Source: Cristatella mucedo (lineage: Eukaryota; Bryozoa; Phylactolaemata; Cristatellidae). From it: DNA of 62,000 nt. Under the pieces are notes generated by a model. It was not told the DNA's origin. It ran no database searches and saw nothing but the letters and a program-made list of their open reading frames with translations. The translations under genes and the position numbers were made by a program. Within the stretch, counting starts at the first letter, position 1; each line of letters begins with the position of its first letter. Below are positions 25,095 to 36,733 of the stretch, piece after piece. Location: positions 1 to 62,000 of the forward strand of contig WPIO01000163.1 in assembly GCA_009760855.2 (NCBI GenBank). The letters run 5' to 3'.

Positions 25095-25282
25095 GCGTAA
25101 TGGCTCAACTAGGTAAAGCGGTTACTTTTTCACGACCTCGGTCCCGAGGTCACGTGGATTCGAATCCAGCGGTGGGCGATCCTTTGACGCCACTGCAAGC
25201 GCTGGTGATAGCCGTAAAGACTCTCCTGTCCGCTATGCAAAGGGAGGCTGTCAAATTAGCTAGTTATTATTATTATTATTAT
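25095..25282 (+). mobile_element. SINE-B copy 1 (tRNA-derived)
   Basis: Has a 5' tRNA-like part with A-box-like TAATGGCTCAACTAGG and a B-box-like GGATTCGAATCC. The body holds GGTGATAGCCGTAAAGACTC and CTATGCAAAGGGAGGCTG, and the 3' end is (TTA)n. Four further copies in the window share this architecture. Confidence 0.85.
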
Positions 25283-25289
25283 CTCGGAA

Positions 25290-25930
25290 TCCAGCTACAA
25301 CTGAGATGGCTGAGACGACGACGGTAGAGTTACTTTAGCGACCAGCACGAGGAGCTGAAGGAGCACCCAAACGGAACAGATGAGGCTTCTGAACGACCAG
25401 CCACGAGAAGCAGATCCACATTCTGCTATCTAAACTCGTTGAAAAAGTCGGCAGCGCAGCAGCAGCGGCAGCAGCAGCGGACCGGCGGTTATCAAGGCGG
25501 TCCGATATCCCTGCGATCCGCAGCTTTTGATTCGCCGCCGAGCTGTGGGACAGACTACTGGGCGAGGTTGAACGAGTTCGGCCGGGGTGCACACATTCTG
25601 CGCGCCCGCGGAAAAATTTGAGAATACATTTCTCGTCAGCTATTATTTATAAATAATTTATAATATTTGATAAAATATAAGGAAGATTATTTAATTTGTA
25701 AGTATGAGAAACATCTAGTATATATTCATAAATAATATTTATAAAATTTGAGAATACATTTCTCGTCAATAGTACTATTCAAACTGCTGTCGAAGCTACG
25801 CTTCGCAGCAGACGCTCGCGCTCGATGTCAACAATTCGAAACACCTAAGCGGATTGCAAACTACACGAGACTGTTGTTCATACGAAATGTATGCGTACTT
25901 ATCAGACCTGCAGCGCAAAGCTGGCGAGTC
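25290..25930. other. Unassigned DNA with CAG-rich and AT-rich parts
   Basis: A CAG/CGG-rich stretch lies at 25448-25480. A 26-bp direct repeat (AAAATTTGAGAATACATTTC plus TCGTCA) occurs at 25613-25638 and 25743-25768, bracketing about 104 bp of AT-rich DNA. No gene called. Confidence 0.55.
25613..25768. repeat. 26-bp direct repeat around an AT-rich segment
   Basis: Two identical 26-mers spaced 130 bp apart. It could be a remnant tandem duplication of a 130-bp unit, or an AT-rich insert with a long target duplication. Confidence 0.8.
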
Positions 25931-26145
25931 GAATAAATAAAATAAAATCCTAGCTGTTGTTAAATAGCCTCTTTCTTTATAGGCGCGACAGAAGAGCCTC
26001 CCTTTACGGCTATCACCACCGCTTGGAGGGGTGAGGGAAGAATCACCCCTCCACAGGAATCGAACCCACGACTCGGGATTGAGGGCTGAGGTTCGTGGAA
26101 AGCAACCAGCCTTACCGTCGTTTGCCATCGCGCGGCTAACCCACG
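25931..26145 (-). mobile_element. SINE-B copy 2
   Basis: Reverse-complement copy. The B box GGTTCGATTCC is readable on the minus strand (plus GGAATCGAACC at 26055), followed by GGCTATCACC and the CTTTTTC-type body toward the left. The 3' end is an A/T-rich tail at 25931-25950 in plus coordinates. Single-base insertions relative to copy 5 are frequent. Confidence 0.85.
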
Positions 26146-26149
26146 TTAC

Positions 26150-27110
26150 ATTCAGGCGAGCTCGCAGCCCGTCGTTCTGTTCAGCAAGCGACCCGGTCAC
26201 GTGCGATTTCTCGTCAATCGAGGACCCCAGCTCGATGACGACACCCCGCATAGAGTTCGTGTTGCCCCGTGGGCAATGACTCCGTGCGTTCTCAACTGGT
26301 TGTTTTATGATAAGTATGACGCACCGTCCTTCGCTCGCGTCCCGATGTCGAGTGCGGCTCGAAGTAGAGGAGCCATTGAGAGTCGCTTCGAGTACAACGG
26401 GCGCGACATGCACGCAGCAACCGCAGCGGCCTGTTTCCCGCCTGTAGAGAGTGCTGAACCTTATCCTCGGTAAACCTCACGCGCGGCCCGCCAGTCCCTC
26501 TGAGTGGTCAGCCATACCGCGGACCTGCGGTGCAACCCGGGCCGGTAGCGCCGCCTGAGTCGTCAGAGCTCGAGGCCCGCGGCGCGAGGCCCCAAGGCTC
26601 GCGGCTCTGCACCTCCTCCGCAAGAACGGGGCCCTCTCCCTCCCTCCTAGAGGCTCGTTGCTTTTCTGTAGCAATCCGTCGACAAGAACTGATCCGCCAA
26701 AACTCCGCCGCTATTTAGACACGCTGCTGCTTTCGTTTCTTATTCCGCAGCAGGCTGCCATGTAAAAGCCAGCTTCTGATTACAGTGGCGTGGCCGGCTC
26801 ACTGGCGATTAAATGCTATCGCTAAGAGCCGGTTTCGACCGCACCCCCGCGCGGCCACGCTGACAATGCGCTGTCATTAGGCAAGTCAACTTCGACGGAT
26901 ATGCACTCGAAACCTCTTTCAACATTTGGTGCCGCATCGGCAGACCGCTTCATTTTCCCTGCCATAGAGTGCCGCTGGGAACGGCTTGTGGGAGATCCCT
27001 GCTCCGCTCAACTCCAGACCCCGGCCGGCTACGAATCCACCCACCAAGACTACCCATGGCGGGTGAAAACTCTTGTGGTTGGAAAACTTTCGCGGTTTCG
27101 TCGCTTTACA
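26150..27110. other. GC-rich unassigned DNA
   Basis: GC-rich with no recognised gene. Several opposing frames of 60-90 codons are composition artefacts. Confidence 0.4.
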
Positions 27111-30100
27111 TAGCTTTGGAATGTAGATGGTATTGTATCCTCCGTCAGTAACATCCACAAATTCAGAATCAGACCATTTGGGTGTTTACCACCCCGGGAA
27201 GTTTTGCGGTATGCGCACTCACAGCCTAACGCGGCTTTCGTCACCTGCATCTTCGGTCTTACCCACAGCTTCGTCTCACGCAACCAAGAGAAGTGGAATC
27301 ATGCAGAGTCCAGGAGAGCAGTCGAGGTAGTGATTCTCATAAAATAGCCGCTTCCGGACCCCTGAACAAGATTGTGGCCAAAAAATCTACCCAACCTACT
27401 GGAACCGGAGAATACAGGAAGCATGGTAGTTGCGTAAGAATTGTGGAAGCGAGTTCTCCACAGTCTATGCCTGCAACCTAAAGCTTCTGTCGTCGCCAAC
27501 TGTCCTTTTAAGAGCGTCAGGAAATCGCGACAGCTAACTTTTTATTGTCACACACCAGGATTCCTGAGGGCCGCCAAACAGGCTGAAGACTGACTTGCGA
27601 TCGCTCAGCTAGGTACGAAGGAGCCAAGTCCGTTGTCGGGCCGTTTAGGTCAAACATAACTGCCATTCATTCTTGCTTTCATGTTATCCTTTGCCAGTTG
27701 AAACCGGCAACCATCCTAGTTCCTTTTAGCAACGGTGACCACGGCCTCACTTTTATACTTTACACCTCTGGTGACTTGAAAGTACTAGCCCTTTGCCCCA
27801 TGCTTTATCATCCTAGTCCAGCTGTATGTCGCAGCATTTAATTAGCTTCTCTTGTGGTAGCCAAGCCAAAAGGCGAATTACAATAATCCAAGCCCCCCAG
27901 ACACAACTAACAGCAGCTTAAAAATTTTTGAAGTAGGCAACTGCTGGAAGACCGCTTATAATCTTGGATAGGGATCGGATGTGATGGCTAGCTTTTTGCT
28001 TAGCACCGCGCAGTCCCCTTCGTCGAATGAAGCCTTTTAAAACTTGAGGGCAGCTGTCTCCGAACACTCGAACACCCAATTTTGAGGCACGTGGTGATGG
28101 TCGCACAATAGCATCAACCTCTATTAGAAGAGCATAAGCCATTTAAACTCCAGCCACGCACCACGTCATTAGGGTGTCCTTATGAGACAGCAGTTTCGGT
28201 TTTTAATCGTCATTTCTAAACTTTCACCGAAGTTTTTCGCGACATCCAGGATCGAATATCCGGCAAGCGAAAGCATTCAGTTTCTGCAGTGTGCTGCAGC
28301 AGATCTCCCGACGCTTAAAAATGACAAATAATCACTTATGCCGTATCATCAGTCCATAGATCAGCTGATATCGCTGATTCCCCTTTATGGGCCCTGAATT
28401 AACTTTTCCCTGAGGTTGTGCTATAATCCACGTGCAGAATAGTCTAGGGACCTGAGTAGCCTACCCCTTGACCCCCCCCGGACTCCACCATGCGTGACGG
28501 GCCTCTCTCATGTCCTCATCAGACCCCTGACCCCCATTGCACGACCCCCACTACGTTCCCCAAGGACCGGTATTTGAACACGACTCAGACAAGTAGTGTA
28601 TTGCGTTAAACCACGTCCAGTGTCTCTGCTACGTCGTCTGCCGAGCCGATCGTGTCTTTCTCAACTCGTCTCAAGCATAGTACCACTTTGTGTATAACAA
28701 ATGATGCTCGATTATGGCTCATGTCTTAGATCACTACTCTAGCATGAGCCCTGCGGGCGATAGTCACCATTCCCGTCGTCGTTGCCACCGCTAGAATGTC
28801 ATTGTTAACCACGGATGGAGAGTCACTAGTTTCAGGTAGAGTGCCTCGCCTCTTTCGGTAACAACTCTCGCTTTGCAGAATGTTTTCTGTCTAGTTTCCC
28901 CAGTGATTTCAACCTCATGCTTCCACTATCTGCTTAGCAAGCACTTTTACGTCTGTTCCAAGAAATCTTGTGTGAGTAAGCAACGGAAGAAATCTGCGAA
29001 AACTTTTCTCCCTTTGAATTAGCGATAGTTTGCCTTAGTACTCTCTGTTGTTCAACTCAGGCTTTTTTAACGAATTAGGCCTAACGATCTGGGCCCCGTA
29101 TCGATATGACACTTTTGATTCTTGGTTTGGACAACCACGTTCTTTTCCCAAGATAGGCACTTAAAAACTGTCCTTGGTTATGGCCTACGGGCCTAATCTT
29201 TGGCTCCTGCACGTGAAGACCACAGAGATGCAAGTGTACCCTAGGGTCTTCAGGAGACGACCGCGTTTTCTGCGCTAGACCTTATTAAGGCAGCCACATT
29301 ACAGGGCAGAAACATCGAAACCTTGTAAGAAACCGTCACACGTTGGAGGACCCTCACACAATTGGCCAGTAAATGGTTTAGCTGCGCTTATAAAGTCTGT
29401 TTAGGGGTCTGCTGGCTCCGACGGGGCATGAATTCACGTTTTCCTATTAAAAAAGATGGGCAGACCCCTTTCCTTTGTGTCTTAGCCCCTTTCGGGTGTA
29501 AACTCTACAGGACGTTGTCCTATAAACCATGGTACTATGTCTTGCACTCAGACCCCGATTTCTTGAAACGATGTTCTAGCCTGGCGCTGCAACACTGCGC
29601 ATCTTCAAAGCTATGTCTTTTTATAATTTGCAAAGCAATCTCGAAACGATTTCGACACGGATAGAGCGAACGCGGAGCATCGCTTCCTCAAGAGAGCGAC
29701 CTCAGAGTGTTCATGTTTCACGTATGCAGTGAGGGGATCTGAGGCTGCCCGGTCGTGAGTCTGAATTCAGCTAAGAAGTGCCTGCATCACAAACAGATTT
29801 CAAAAACTTGTCCATGTTAATGCTTTTGTAAGTTACGTCGTGGCAAACTCGACATTGCCCTGCATATACGAGGGAGCAGGAACAGTAAACGAGACCAAAA
29901 ACAATCTGAGAGGGTCAGTGGGCGCACCATAAAGTCAGTGGGGAGGACATCCTTAGTGATCACGAGACCTAGAATGTGGCCACCGACGTGGGTGCAAAGT
30001 GATTAACATGTTGGGGTCAAACCAAAATCTCCAGACAGTCATGAAAATGAGCTGACCTGGGCTGTTGCTAGGGCTGTCAATGTGAATACTAGTCTCCCAC

Positions 30101-30445
30101 AATCAGTGAAACGGCCTGTCACAAACAAATATTTTAGCGAGGAACTTGAAAACTCCCTGTATAAACAAGTTTACAGCTAGAAGGAGGCCGGTATATCACA
30201 ACGGTGAGAGGCATTGTCTGATGAAGACCTGATAGCTAATCTCAGATTCAAAACGATGACCCGTGCGAGAAACTGGACACGATTGCGATAGCCATGATTC
30301 GGCGGAAACTAAACACTGGTAACGCCGCCACCAACCTTGGTCGTGAACGCAGTGGACTGGATAGAACGAGAACCCGGTGGGGTGGTCTCGGAAATACAGC
30401 TACTGGAGGCGTCATCCAGGCTTTCTGCAAGCAGAAAGCCTGGAC
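27110..30445 (-). mobile_element. F1 LINE copy, near full length, indel-rich
   Basis: Minus-strand F1 copy from the 3' end (TCCTCCGTCAGTAACATCC at 27139) through the 3' UTR, C-terminus, RT and linker (29.36-29.75 kb) to the endonuclease region (29.75-30.44 kb). Conserved pieces include DAIVRPSPRA in the frame at 27918-28142 and the endonuclease piece HVGGHILGLVITK read from about 29990-29950. Compared with the copy at 40.5-43.4 kb it has very many one-base insertions, so no long frame survives. The left end of its endonuclease region abuts another F1 fragment at a perfect hairpin. Confidence 0.8.
30416..30443. other. Perfect 12-bp hairpin at the F1/F1 junction
   Basis: CCAGGCTTTCTG, loop CAAG, CAGAAAGCCTGG. 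The related F1 copy at 43.39-43.43 kb has no such palindrome, so it arose in this copy. Confidence 0.85.
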
Positions 30446-30449
30446 CTCT

Positions 30450-31660
30450 CGTGTATTGGCCAGTAAATAGTTAAACGTCTTACTAAGCCCATGGTCTGTC
30501 TGTATTGCAAGACTTGATTTCTGAACAAAGCAGTCCCGGCGTTTGCTTGGAGTGGTAAACTCGAAAGAAGTCTTTGCTAGACTCAGAGCTGCATCAGTGG
30601 ACTCCCATTTCGTACATGACGTTTAAGCCTGCGCTAGCATTGGGCATCCTTTGGAAGTACATGTCTTGGAATCGCCACGACTCTCGTAGGACGTCATATC
30701 GGAATGAACTGGGAGCATGCAGTTGTCAAGAGCACTCTTCAGTGTCATGTTCACTGATCAGTGAGGGTATCGAGGCCGTCGGTGGTTTATTCGCTTGCAG
30801 ACTCAGAAGACCCGCATCGCAAACAGATTTTAAAAATTTGTCCAAGTCAATTACATTTTAGGTTACATTTAGCTAGACACAAGTTCGACATTACCCTGTA
30901 CGTACAACGGAGTAGGAAACAGGCAAACGAGACCAACAATAATCTCGAGAGGGTCAGTGGGAGCACACCGCAAAGCTCACTTGGGAAGACATCCTTCTTA
31001 GTGACTCACGAGATCTAGGTCATGAATAAGGACCACTGACGTGGCAGTGTGCTTCACATGTTGGGCAAAGTCAAAATTCTCCAGACAGTCCAGAAATGAG
31101 CATGGATCTGGGTTTTGATTGGGGTTGTCTACGTGAATATTGCAGTCTCCAGCAATCAGTAGTCCGTCACACGCGAATATTTTAGCAGAGGAACTCCGAA
31201 AACTCCTCTTACTAACAGGTTGAGATAGCCAGAAAGAGGTCGGTAAGTATCACAACGGTGAGAGACATTGTCTGATGAGGGACCCGTTTGCAACCGATTC
31301 AAACGATGGCCTATGCATCCGCACATGATCTTAGGAGCAGCAGACGAGTATGCCATGAACACTAATTGCAGCCCCGCCACCAACCTTCTCAGAACGGCAT
31401 GGACTGAAAGAATTAGAAGCCGGGCGAGGCCTCAGATAAACAGCTACCGGAACAAGGTGTCATCCAAGTTTCGGCCAGCAGAAATGCATCTAGCCCTCTC
31501 CCAGCCTGACTCGCCTCCAAAAGTAACCCTCTTTTAGTTTTTACCTAGTGGACAGTTAAGTAGGCGGAATTTATAAGAGGCTGTCCAACAACTACGAAAC
31601 GCCGACCAAGATATGGGGCACTGCGTCATGCTGACGCGCTGAGTGTAAGTCAATCCGGTC
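30450..31660 (-). mobile_element. F1 LINE fragment, linker and endonuclease
   Basis: A second F1 fragment directly adjoining the previous one in the same orientation. It repeats the linker (TGTCAAGAGCACTCTTCAGT at 30724), the endonuclease (AATCTCGAGAGGGTCAGTGG at 30941; GTGAATATTGCAGTCTCC at 31132) and the N-terminal block (AGTAGGCGGAATTTATAAGA at 31559). Its endonuclease LDL motif keeps Asp (CTAGATCTC on the coding strand). All frames are broken. Confidence 0.75.
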
Positions 31661-31899
31661 AGGTTCTGAGGCGGCTTGTCTCTCTCTGGCAGCGCCCAAG
31701 ATGTGAGTGCGAGGCTTCCTCAGAGCAGCAAATGCGTCACGGTGCAGTCAGCCCATGCCAGCCGTAAGATGGCGGTTACACCAAAAGAACAGATGCCACG
31801 AACCAGCTACCAAAGCTTTTCGCCTTTCCTGCAAGGGCCTTCAGGCTACGCTGGAAGAATGCCTCGGTCGACAGCTATCGCACGCAATCTGGGTGCTAA

Positions 31900-32345
31900 C
31901 TGACTGCTGTTTGCTGCCCTCTAGCTGGCGCTAACTCGGGCAGACGGCTTCTGTCAGCCCGCCCGTTTGGCCTCACGTTACCATTAAGCATATCGGTGGC
32001 CTCCCGCCTCGACGCATCCCAAGTTCCATAGACATGCTATATCAGACAGGCCGCGCTAGGACATAGACATGCATGCACAAGCTCTGACGGTGCTGCGCCT
32101 TTGCGATCTCTTCTCGTTAAAACTTAATTTTTAAACGTGAATTTCTTAGCGGTACTTGCCCCAAGAACATTAAACGGATGCTCGCAATTTCCGGATGCCG
32201 TGACAATCGGAAATACGGCTTTGCTGGCAAGAAAACGGAATCTGCTGAGCTGGCACATGCTGTTCCAACATATCCAGGTAGTCGCGAGCTCCCGGCGTCT
32301 CCGTCAAACGCGATTAGCCCTTTCTGCGGTCGCCATGGTTCAACA
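31900..32345. repeat. Dispersed repeat 'XY', copy 2
   Basis: Contains CCCAAGTTCCATAGACATG at 32018 and AATTTCTTAGCGG at 32140, with flanking words matching copy 1 at 24.46-25.09 kb. The X block here lies after the Y block (32280-32345) but before it in copy 1. This is what two windows on a tandem X-Y-X-Y array would show. Confidence 0.55.
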
Positions 32346-32424
32346 AATCCAGCTCGTCGCCACTGTTTTAGTCTGTGCGAGCAGTCGCGCACAGGAAAAG
32401 ACCGCTCTGACAGATGCCGTTTAT

Positions 32425-32830
32425 TATGGAACGCTGAACCGGGCCGTCAGCTATGGAAAAGATGAGCGATTGCTGCAGGAGAGCAGCTGTCGTTGCGTAA
32501 GAATTGTGGAAGTGAGTTCCATAGTCAGGACCTGCAGAGCTACAGCTTCGTCGCCCAAGTCTCTGTAATGGAGAATGAACAGCTGAATTTTATTGGTCAT
32601 ACAAGACCTGAGAGGAGTCTGACCAGAGCTGGCCAGACCTGAGTGGCACGAGGAGGCTGAAACTGCGTGGCAGTTCAGCTAGGTATGAAGGAGCCAAGCT
32701 GTGGGGAACTCGTGGGTCAGCAAGAACTTTTGCTCTGTATCCGTTTATCGACCAGCAGCCATCCAAGTTCTTTCAGAAGGAGACACTGTGGTCAAACCTC
32801 TGGGACGGTGGAACCCATCTGCATAGAGTA
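32425..32830 (-). mobile_element. F1 LINE 3' fragment
   Basis: Matches the F1 C-terminus and 3' UTR: GTTGCGTAAGAATTGTGGAA at 32493, CAGTTCAGCTAGGTATGAAG at 32672 and TTCTTTCAGAAGGAGACACT at 32769. It lacks the ATTAC-type tail and everything upstream. Confidence 0.75.
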
Positions 32831-33026
32831 AAAGAACAGGAACCGGAGAGAAGTAGAACGGAGAAAAACGCGAAGAGTCAAATAAAGATGCATGAAGTTT
32901 GGTTATCCTGTCTACCTGCTTACAGTCGAGCTAGGATAGACGATGTGCATAATCAATGCTAGATCTTAGTACTATACAGCTGGGCATCATGACTCATCAC
33001 TCCCTCACTAGGGTGTATTAATTTTC

Positions 33027-33180
33027 GCCCTGAGATGTAAGGGTGCTGGCTTGACGACCCACGTCAGGTTCGAGTCCTGCAGCCTGCGATCCATTGTTGT
33101 CCAGTGCAAAATGGTGGTGATGGCATTGAGGCTTCTTCTGCTCAGCTACACAAATGAGGCCGCTCAGTTAAATCAGCCCA
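33027..33180 (+). mobile_element. SINE-B copy 3
   Basis: tRNA-like head with a B-box match GGTTCGAGTCC (33067-33077). The body contains GCAAAATGGTGGTGATGGCA and ends CTCAGTTAAATCAGC. It is more diverged than copies 1 and 5. Confidence 0.75.
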
Positions 33181-33189
33181 ACCCTTGTA

Positions 33190-35300
33190 GTTGCTGAAAG
33201 CTTGGTTGTGTTTGCAGTCTGTTGGGTATACCGTGTGGCACTGGAGAAGGCACAATGAGGCAACGAGAGGAGCAAAGCTTTATCCTGGACTACTGGCAAG
33301 CTTCATCTGAGAGCATCCTGGCAGTGCCGGATGGTCAAATGGAGACCTGAGAAGGAAGAGGAAGCAAATGCTATGGATGGAATCCAGTGTAGGGTTTGAA
33401 GGACGTCCGATCAGCACTTTGCACAGGCCACACGTGGCATGTGCACAGCAGAGAGAACAGTTGCAGAAAAGATATCGACATCGGGTCCAGTGGCCGTGAT
33501 GCTTGAGAGTCGAGGCATGGGCAAAGGAGCTGAGGAACATGGTGGACCTGGCTACGGAAATTTAGCTCTCAATGACTCGGGTATTGTATCATTTGCTGCT
33601 ATGGTTGTCAACTCGTAAATGTCGTCGACAGGGCTACCCACATGATACATGATAGGCAATCTTATGCAACCGTCGTGGTGGGCAGCCTAGGGCGGCTCAT
33701 GATGCTGCAAGTGCTGGACAGTGAGTGTCCTGTGATGCTTTAGATGCATTGCTCCAAAGGTAAACTGACAGACTTTAAAAGAAAGCAAAAGACTACTTGT
33801 TAGCTTATGCATCCTAGCAAACGCCCTTGCTAATAATAAAGAGTTTATACTTCCACTCTCCTTGGCAACTCAACTGCAGCTTCACTTAAGGCAACAGAGA
33901 TGGTTCTTGAAGGAGGCTCTTTTCTAGGGCACTTCACCAGTAAGTTATTCTCGAAACGAAACCCCAGCAGATAAGGGCAGAGAACGCTTCTAAAAGACGA
34001 CCAGCTTAGTCAAAGAGCAGCTCGATTTCTGATATCTAAAAACTGCTACGCGATGAACAATGTCAAGGATGCACACTGGCAGAGTGCCGACTACAGTCAA
34101 AATGGCTTTCAGCATATGCGGCCGGTCGCAATAAATGGTGACCAAGAACTGCAGACTGCAAAGGGGGCGGAAAATTACAGGGAATGAGCAAACAAAGTAC
34201 GGCGCCGATTCACGCCAGTGTGGCTTACCCGGGCAAAAAGCCGGCTGGTAGGACAGCGGCAAAAACAGAGCCCCGTGCCTGCTTTACTGGCCACTCTGTG
34301 TACAGCTACGCATGTGCATCAAAATGGAAGGATTATCCTCAAGAGGCAGCTTCGATACATATGAGAGACACTCACACAGTCAGAACCCCGGTGCGACTTT
34401 TGGCGATGCTGAGAGCACAAACCTGACGGCGATTCCCAATCTGTGTGCAGTAGATGCTCTGGTTGTACGCCCTGTGCTTGGACACGACTCTCTGAAAGCC
34501 ACTCGCACAGCGTAAGGCGCCGCAAAGAAAGAGGTGCGTGCGCGTACACAGAAGCACAGAGAGCTCTTTTGCTGCCGTTCGATTGCAGTCATAGTCCTAA
34601 AGCCTCGTCCCACTGTCGGACGTCAGCATGTTGACGGCTCGGCCCTGGTCCAGATCTGGCTGTGCTCGTGCGCTCCGAAATCGAGCTTCTGAGGCTCGGG
34701 CAGAAATCAGCTGGGCAGCATAGGGCTTGCCCAGGCATTGGAGAGGTAGAGGGGCACAGCCAGTCAGCGGGTCACCGGAGGCATCGCAGCTCTGGGCTAG
34801 CGTGGGGAGGCAACTTCCGTCGGAATGATATGCAAGCGCCGAGACAGGCAAGCAACTCTGTCGCCGTTGGAATGATAATTCACGTGCACAGATCAGACGC
34901 GCGACGCGCGAGACGGAACCGGAACCCAGCTGAGCGCCACCGGCGATCGGTCAACTCCTCGTTCTCCTCGTCTGCTGGCGTGCAGCAGCGGCGGCCAGCA
35001 CGAAGCGGCATCAGAATCACTGCAGCCAGCTGCACGCCGGTGCGCGGTGCCGACACGCTGCCGGCAGCGGCAGCAGCGGCACCCGGAGGTAGAGCGGCTG
35101 CAGTCCGACGTCAGCACTGTCGAACTGCTGTAGAAGCAGCTGCTGCTACCAACATCTTAATGACGAGGCCGCAGCAAGCCGCTGCGATAGAACCACCAGG
35201 CGAGGCATCCATCTGGCTGGGCGGCGGCAGCGGCTGCAGACCACGGTCCCAGCGCTGCTCTCATAGCACTTTGAAGCGCTCCTCCCGTCGCCAGACCGCC
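33190..35300. other. Unassigned DNA, GC- and CAG-rich toward the right
   Basis: No gene recognised. The long plus frame at 34662-35315 (217 codons) is rich in A, R and S, has no domain, and overlaps the 3' flank of the minus-strand C1GALT-like gene. I regard it as a composition artefact. Confidence 0.4.
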
Positions 35301-35311
35301 GCCGCCGCACT

Positions 35312-35496
35312 TTAGCTAGGCGCTAGCTCAGCCGCCACGAGCCGCTCATGCTGCCCGCACTTTCGCCAGTCGCCACCACCCTCCGCCGCTGCCGACTCGG
35401 CTCGAGTGAAGTGGTATATTAAAGCACTCGAAGACGAACATCTCCTCGGGCTTGACGTAGTGGAAAGAGACGGCCACTGGACTGGTCTGTGATGCC
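35312..35496 (-). pseudogene. C1GALT-like exon C (SFHYV block, C-terminus)
   Basis: Starts after a strong acceptor (GTTTTGGTTTCGCAG). It encodes GITDQS, then VAVSFHYVKPEEMFVFE and, after a one-base shift, LIYHF, matching the C-terminal SFHYV...YLIYHLRP block of the family. The stop near 35312 assumes the shifted frame. The CysCys pair that often precedes this block is not seen. Confidence 0.7.
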
Positions 35497-35706
35497 CTGC
35501 GAAACCAAAACGACAAGGCGGCATTGATGGGCGCTGCAGTGCACGCGCTGCTAGCGTTTTTGCTCAGCTGCCACGGCACTAGACGGCTCAGGCACTAGCA
35601 TCAGCGCCGACAGAGCAGATACCGCCACAGCAGCAGCAGCAGCATGTGCACAATCAGGTCATCCACTTGGCCCGGCGCGGCAGAGTGAAAGTTTGACCTT
35701 AGGCTG

Positions 35707-35732
35707 CTCTCTCTCTCTCTCTCTCTCTCTCT
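35707..35732. repeat. (CT)n microsatellite in the C1GALT-like intron
   Basis: About 13 CT units, seen directly. It lies between exons B and C. Confidence 0.95.
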
Positions 35733-36481
35733 GCTTCCTCCTCCTCAGATTCAGATCTGCAACGGAAATGAAGCTCCCCATATATGCATCGTGCCTGCGT
35801 GTAGAAAATTCCAGAGAATCATGTTGATTGAGAGGGCGACGTCAGCAGTGCCTGAAGAAAGGCGTGGTGGATCATTTGAAAATTCGTTTGCTCAAAGATT
35901 CTCTTCTTCCCGTGAAGAAGGTCATGCACCCACGGGCAGTCGGTACTCAAAAATCAACATTCAAATGGATTGAATTCTCAAAAATCGACATGTTTACTGC
36001 AGCTTTGTTGAGGTAATGGGATATTTAAACATCGATCGGATAGGGACTTGAGTGAACCATGATTTTCGAGCGGCTCGCCGTTTTTGGCGAGTGGAGGACT
36101 CTTCCCTTGGGGCAGAGGGAACATCAGTAGGCATCAGACAGCTCCCCCGTAAGGCAAGGGAACTGACAGCTGTGACACTCATCAAGCTCTTTGCACTGAC
36201 GGCCGGGTAATCCAGTCACTGCATCGGCAGCTGCAGCAGCAGCTGGATGAATTGACACTGCAGACCCCACGGCCTCGGGGCAGTGGAGTGGGTCGGACCC
36301 CATTGCGCGCGCACCTCGATGAAGCTGCACGATTTTAGATTTACTGGTCGCCGGACGGACACTGAGCAGCAGCTCCCCAGACCCTCGTGGAGCCAACCGA
36401 CAATCAAGAGCTGCTGTTCAGAGAGCGCCAGCAACCGCACAGGGCTCGAGATGAGCACGTGGGGGTGAGGCTGACACTCAC

Positions 36482-36733
36482 TGAGGCCGCTGCGTGTACC
36501 AGTCGTAACGCTGATAGGGACCCATTGTCCGTCGCCAGGTGCTCGGCGATGATGATGTGAAAGGCTGTTTCGGCTGCGGTCGTCTCGCAGGGTCGTGGCC
36601 ACGCTAGTTGAGGTTCTGCAGGCACGTGCCAGCACCACGTCCTCGTTCGAGTCGTCGATCTGCACATGGGGACCTCGTAGCCGAACTCGGCAAAGCGGAA
36701 CAGCGCCCTGCTTTGCTCAGCACCGTAGCCGGC
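36482..36733 (-). pseudogene. C1GALT-like exon B (GYVLSK to EDVVLAR)
   Basis: 252 bp between a TACAG acceptor and a GTGAGT donor. It carries GYVLSK-like (one extra G), FAEFGY, DDSNEDVVLAR (the conserved acidic EDV block), DDRSR, FHIIIAEHL and, in a third frame, PYQRYDWYTQRP. The intron to exon A would be about 297 bp and phase-compatible with GYASG/GAGYVLSK if one indel is allowed. Confidence 0.65.

Noticed and set aside
24788-25108. Cys/Val-rich minus-strand frames
   Set aside because: Translation of the (CA)n microsatellite.
25095-25180. Functional tRNA gene
   Set aside because: A and B boxes are present but the cloverleaf is not supported, and the sequence continues into a repeated body with a tail; it is a SINE.
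33280-33540. 86-codon Cys-rich minus-strand frame
   Set aside because: No regular Cys spacing, signal peptide or family match that I can support.
34662-35315. 217-codon plus-strand open frame
   Set aside because: Ala/Arg/Ser-rich product of GC- and CAG-rich DNA, no domain, overlaps the flank of the minus-strand C1GALT-like gene.
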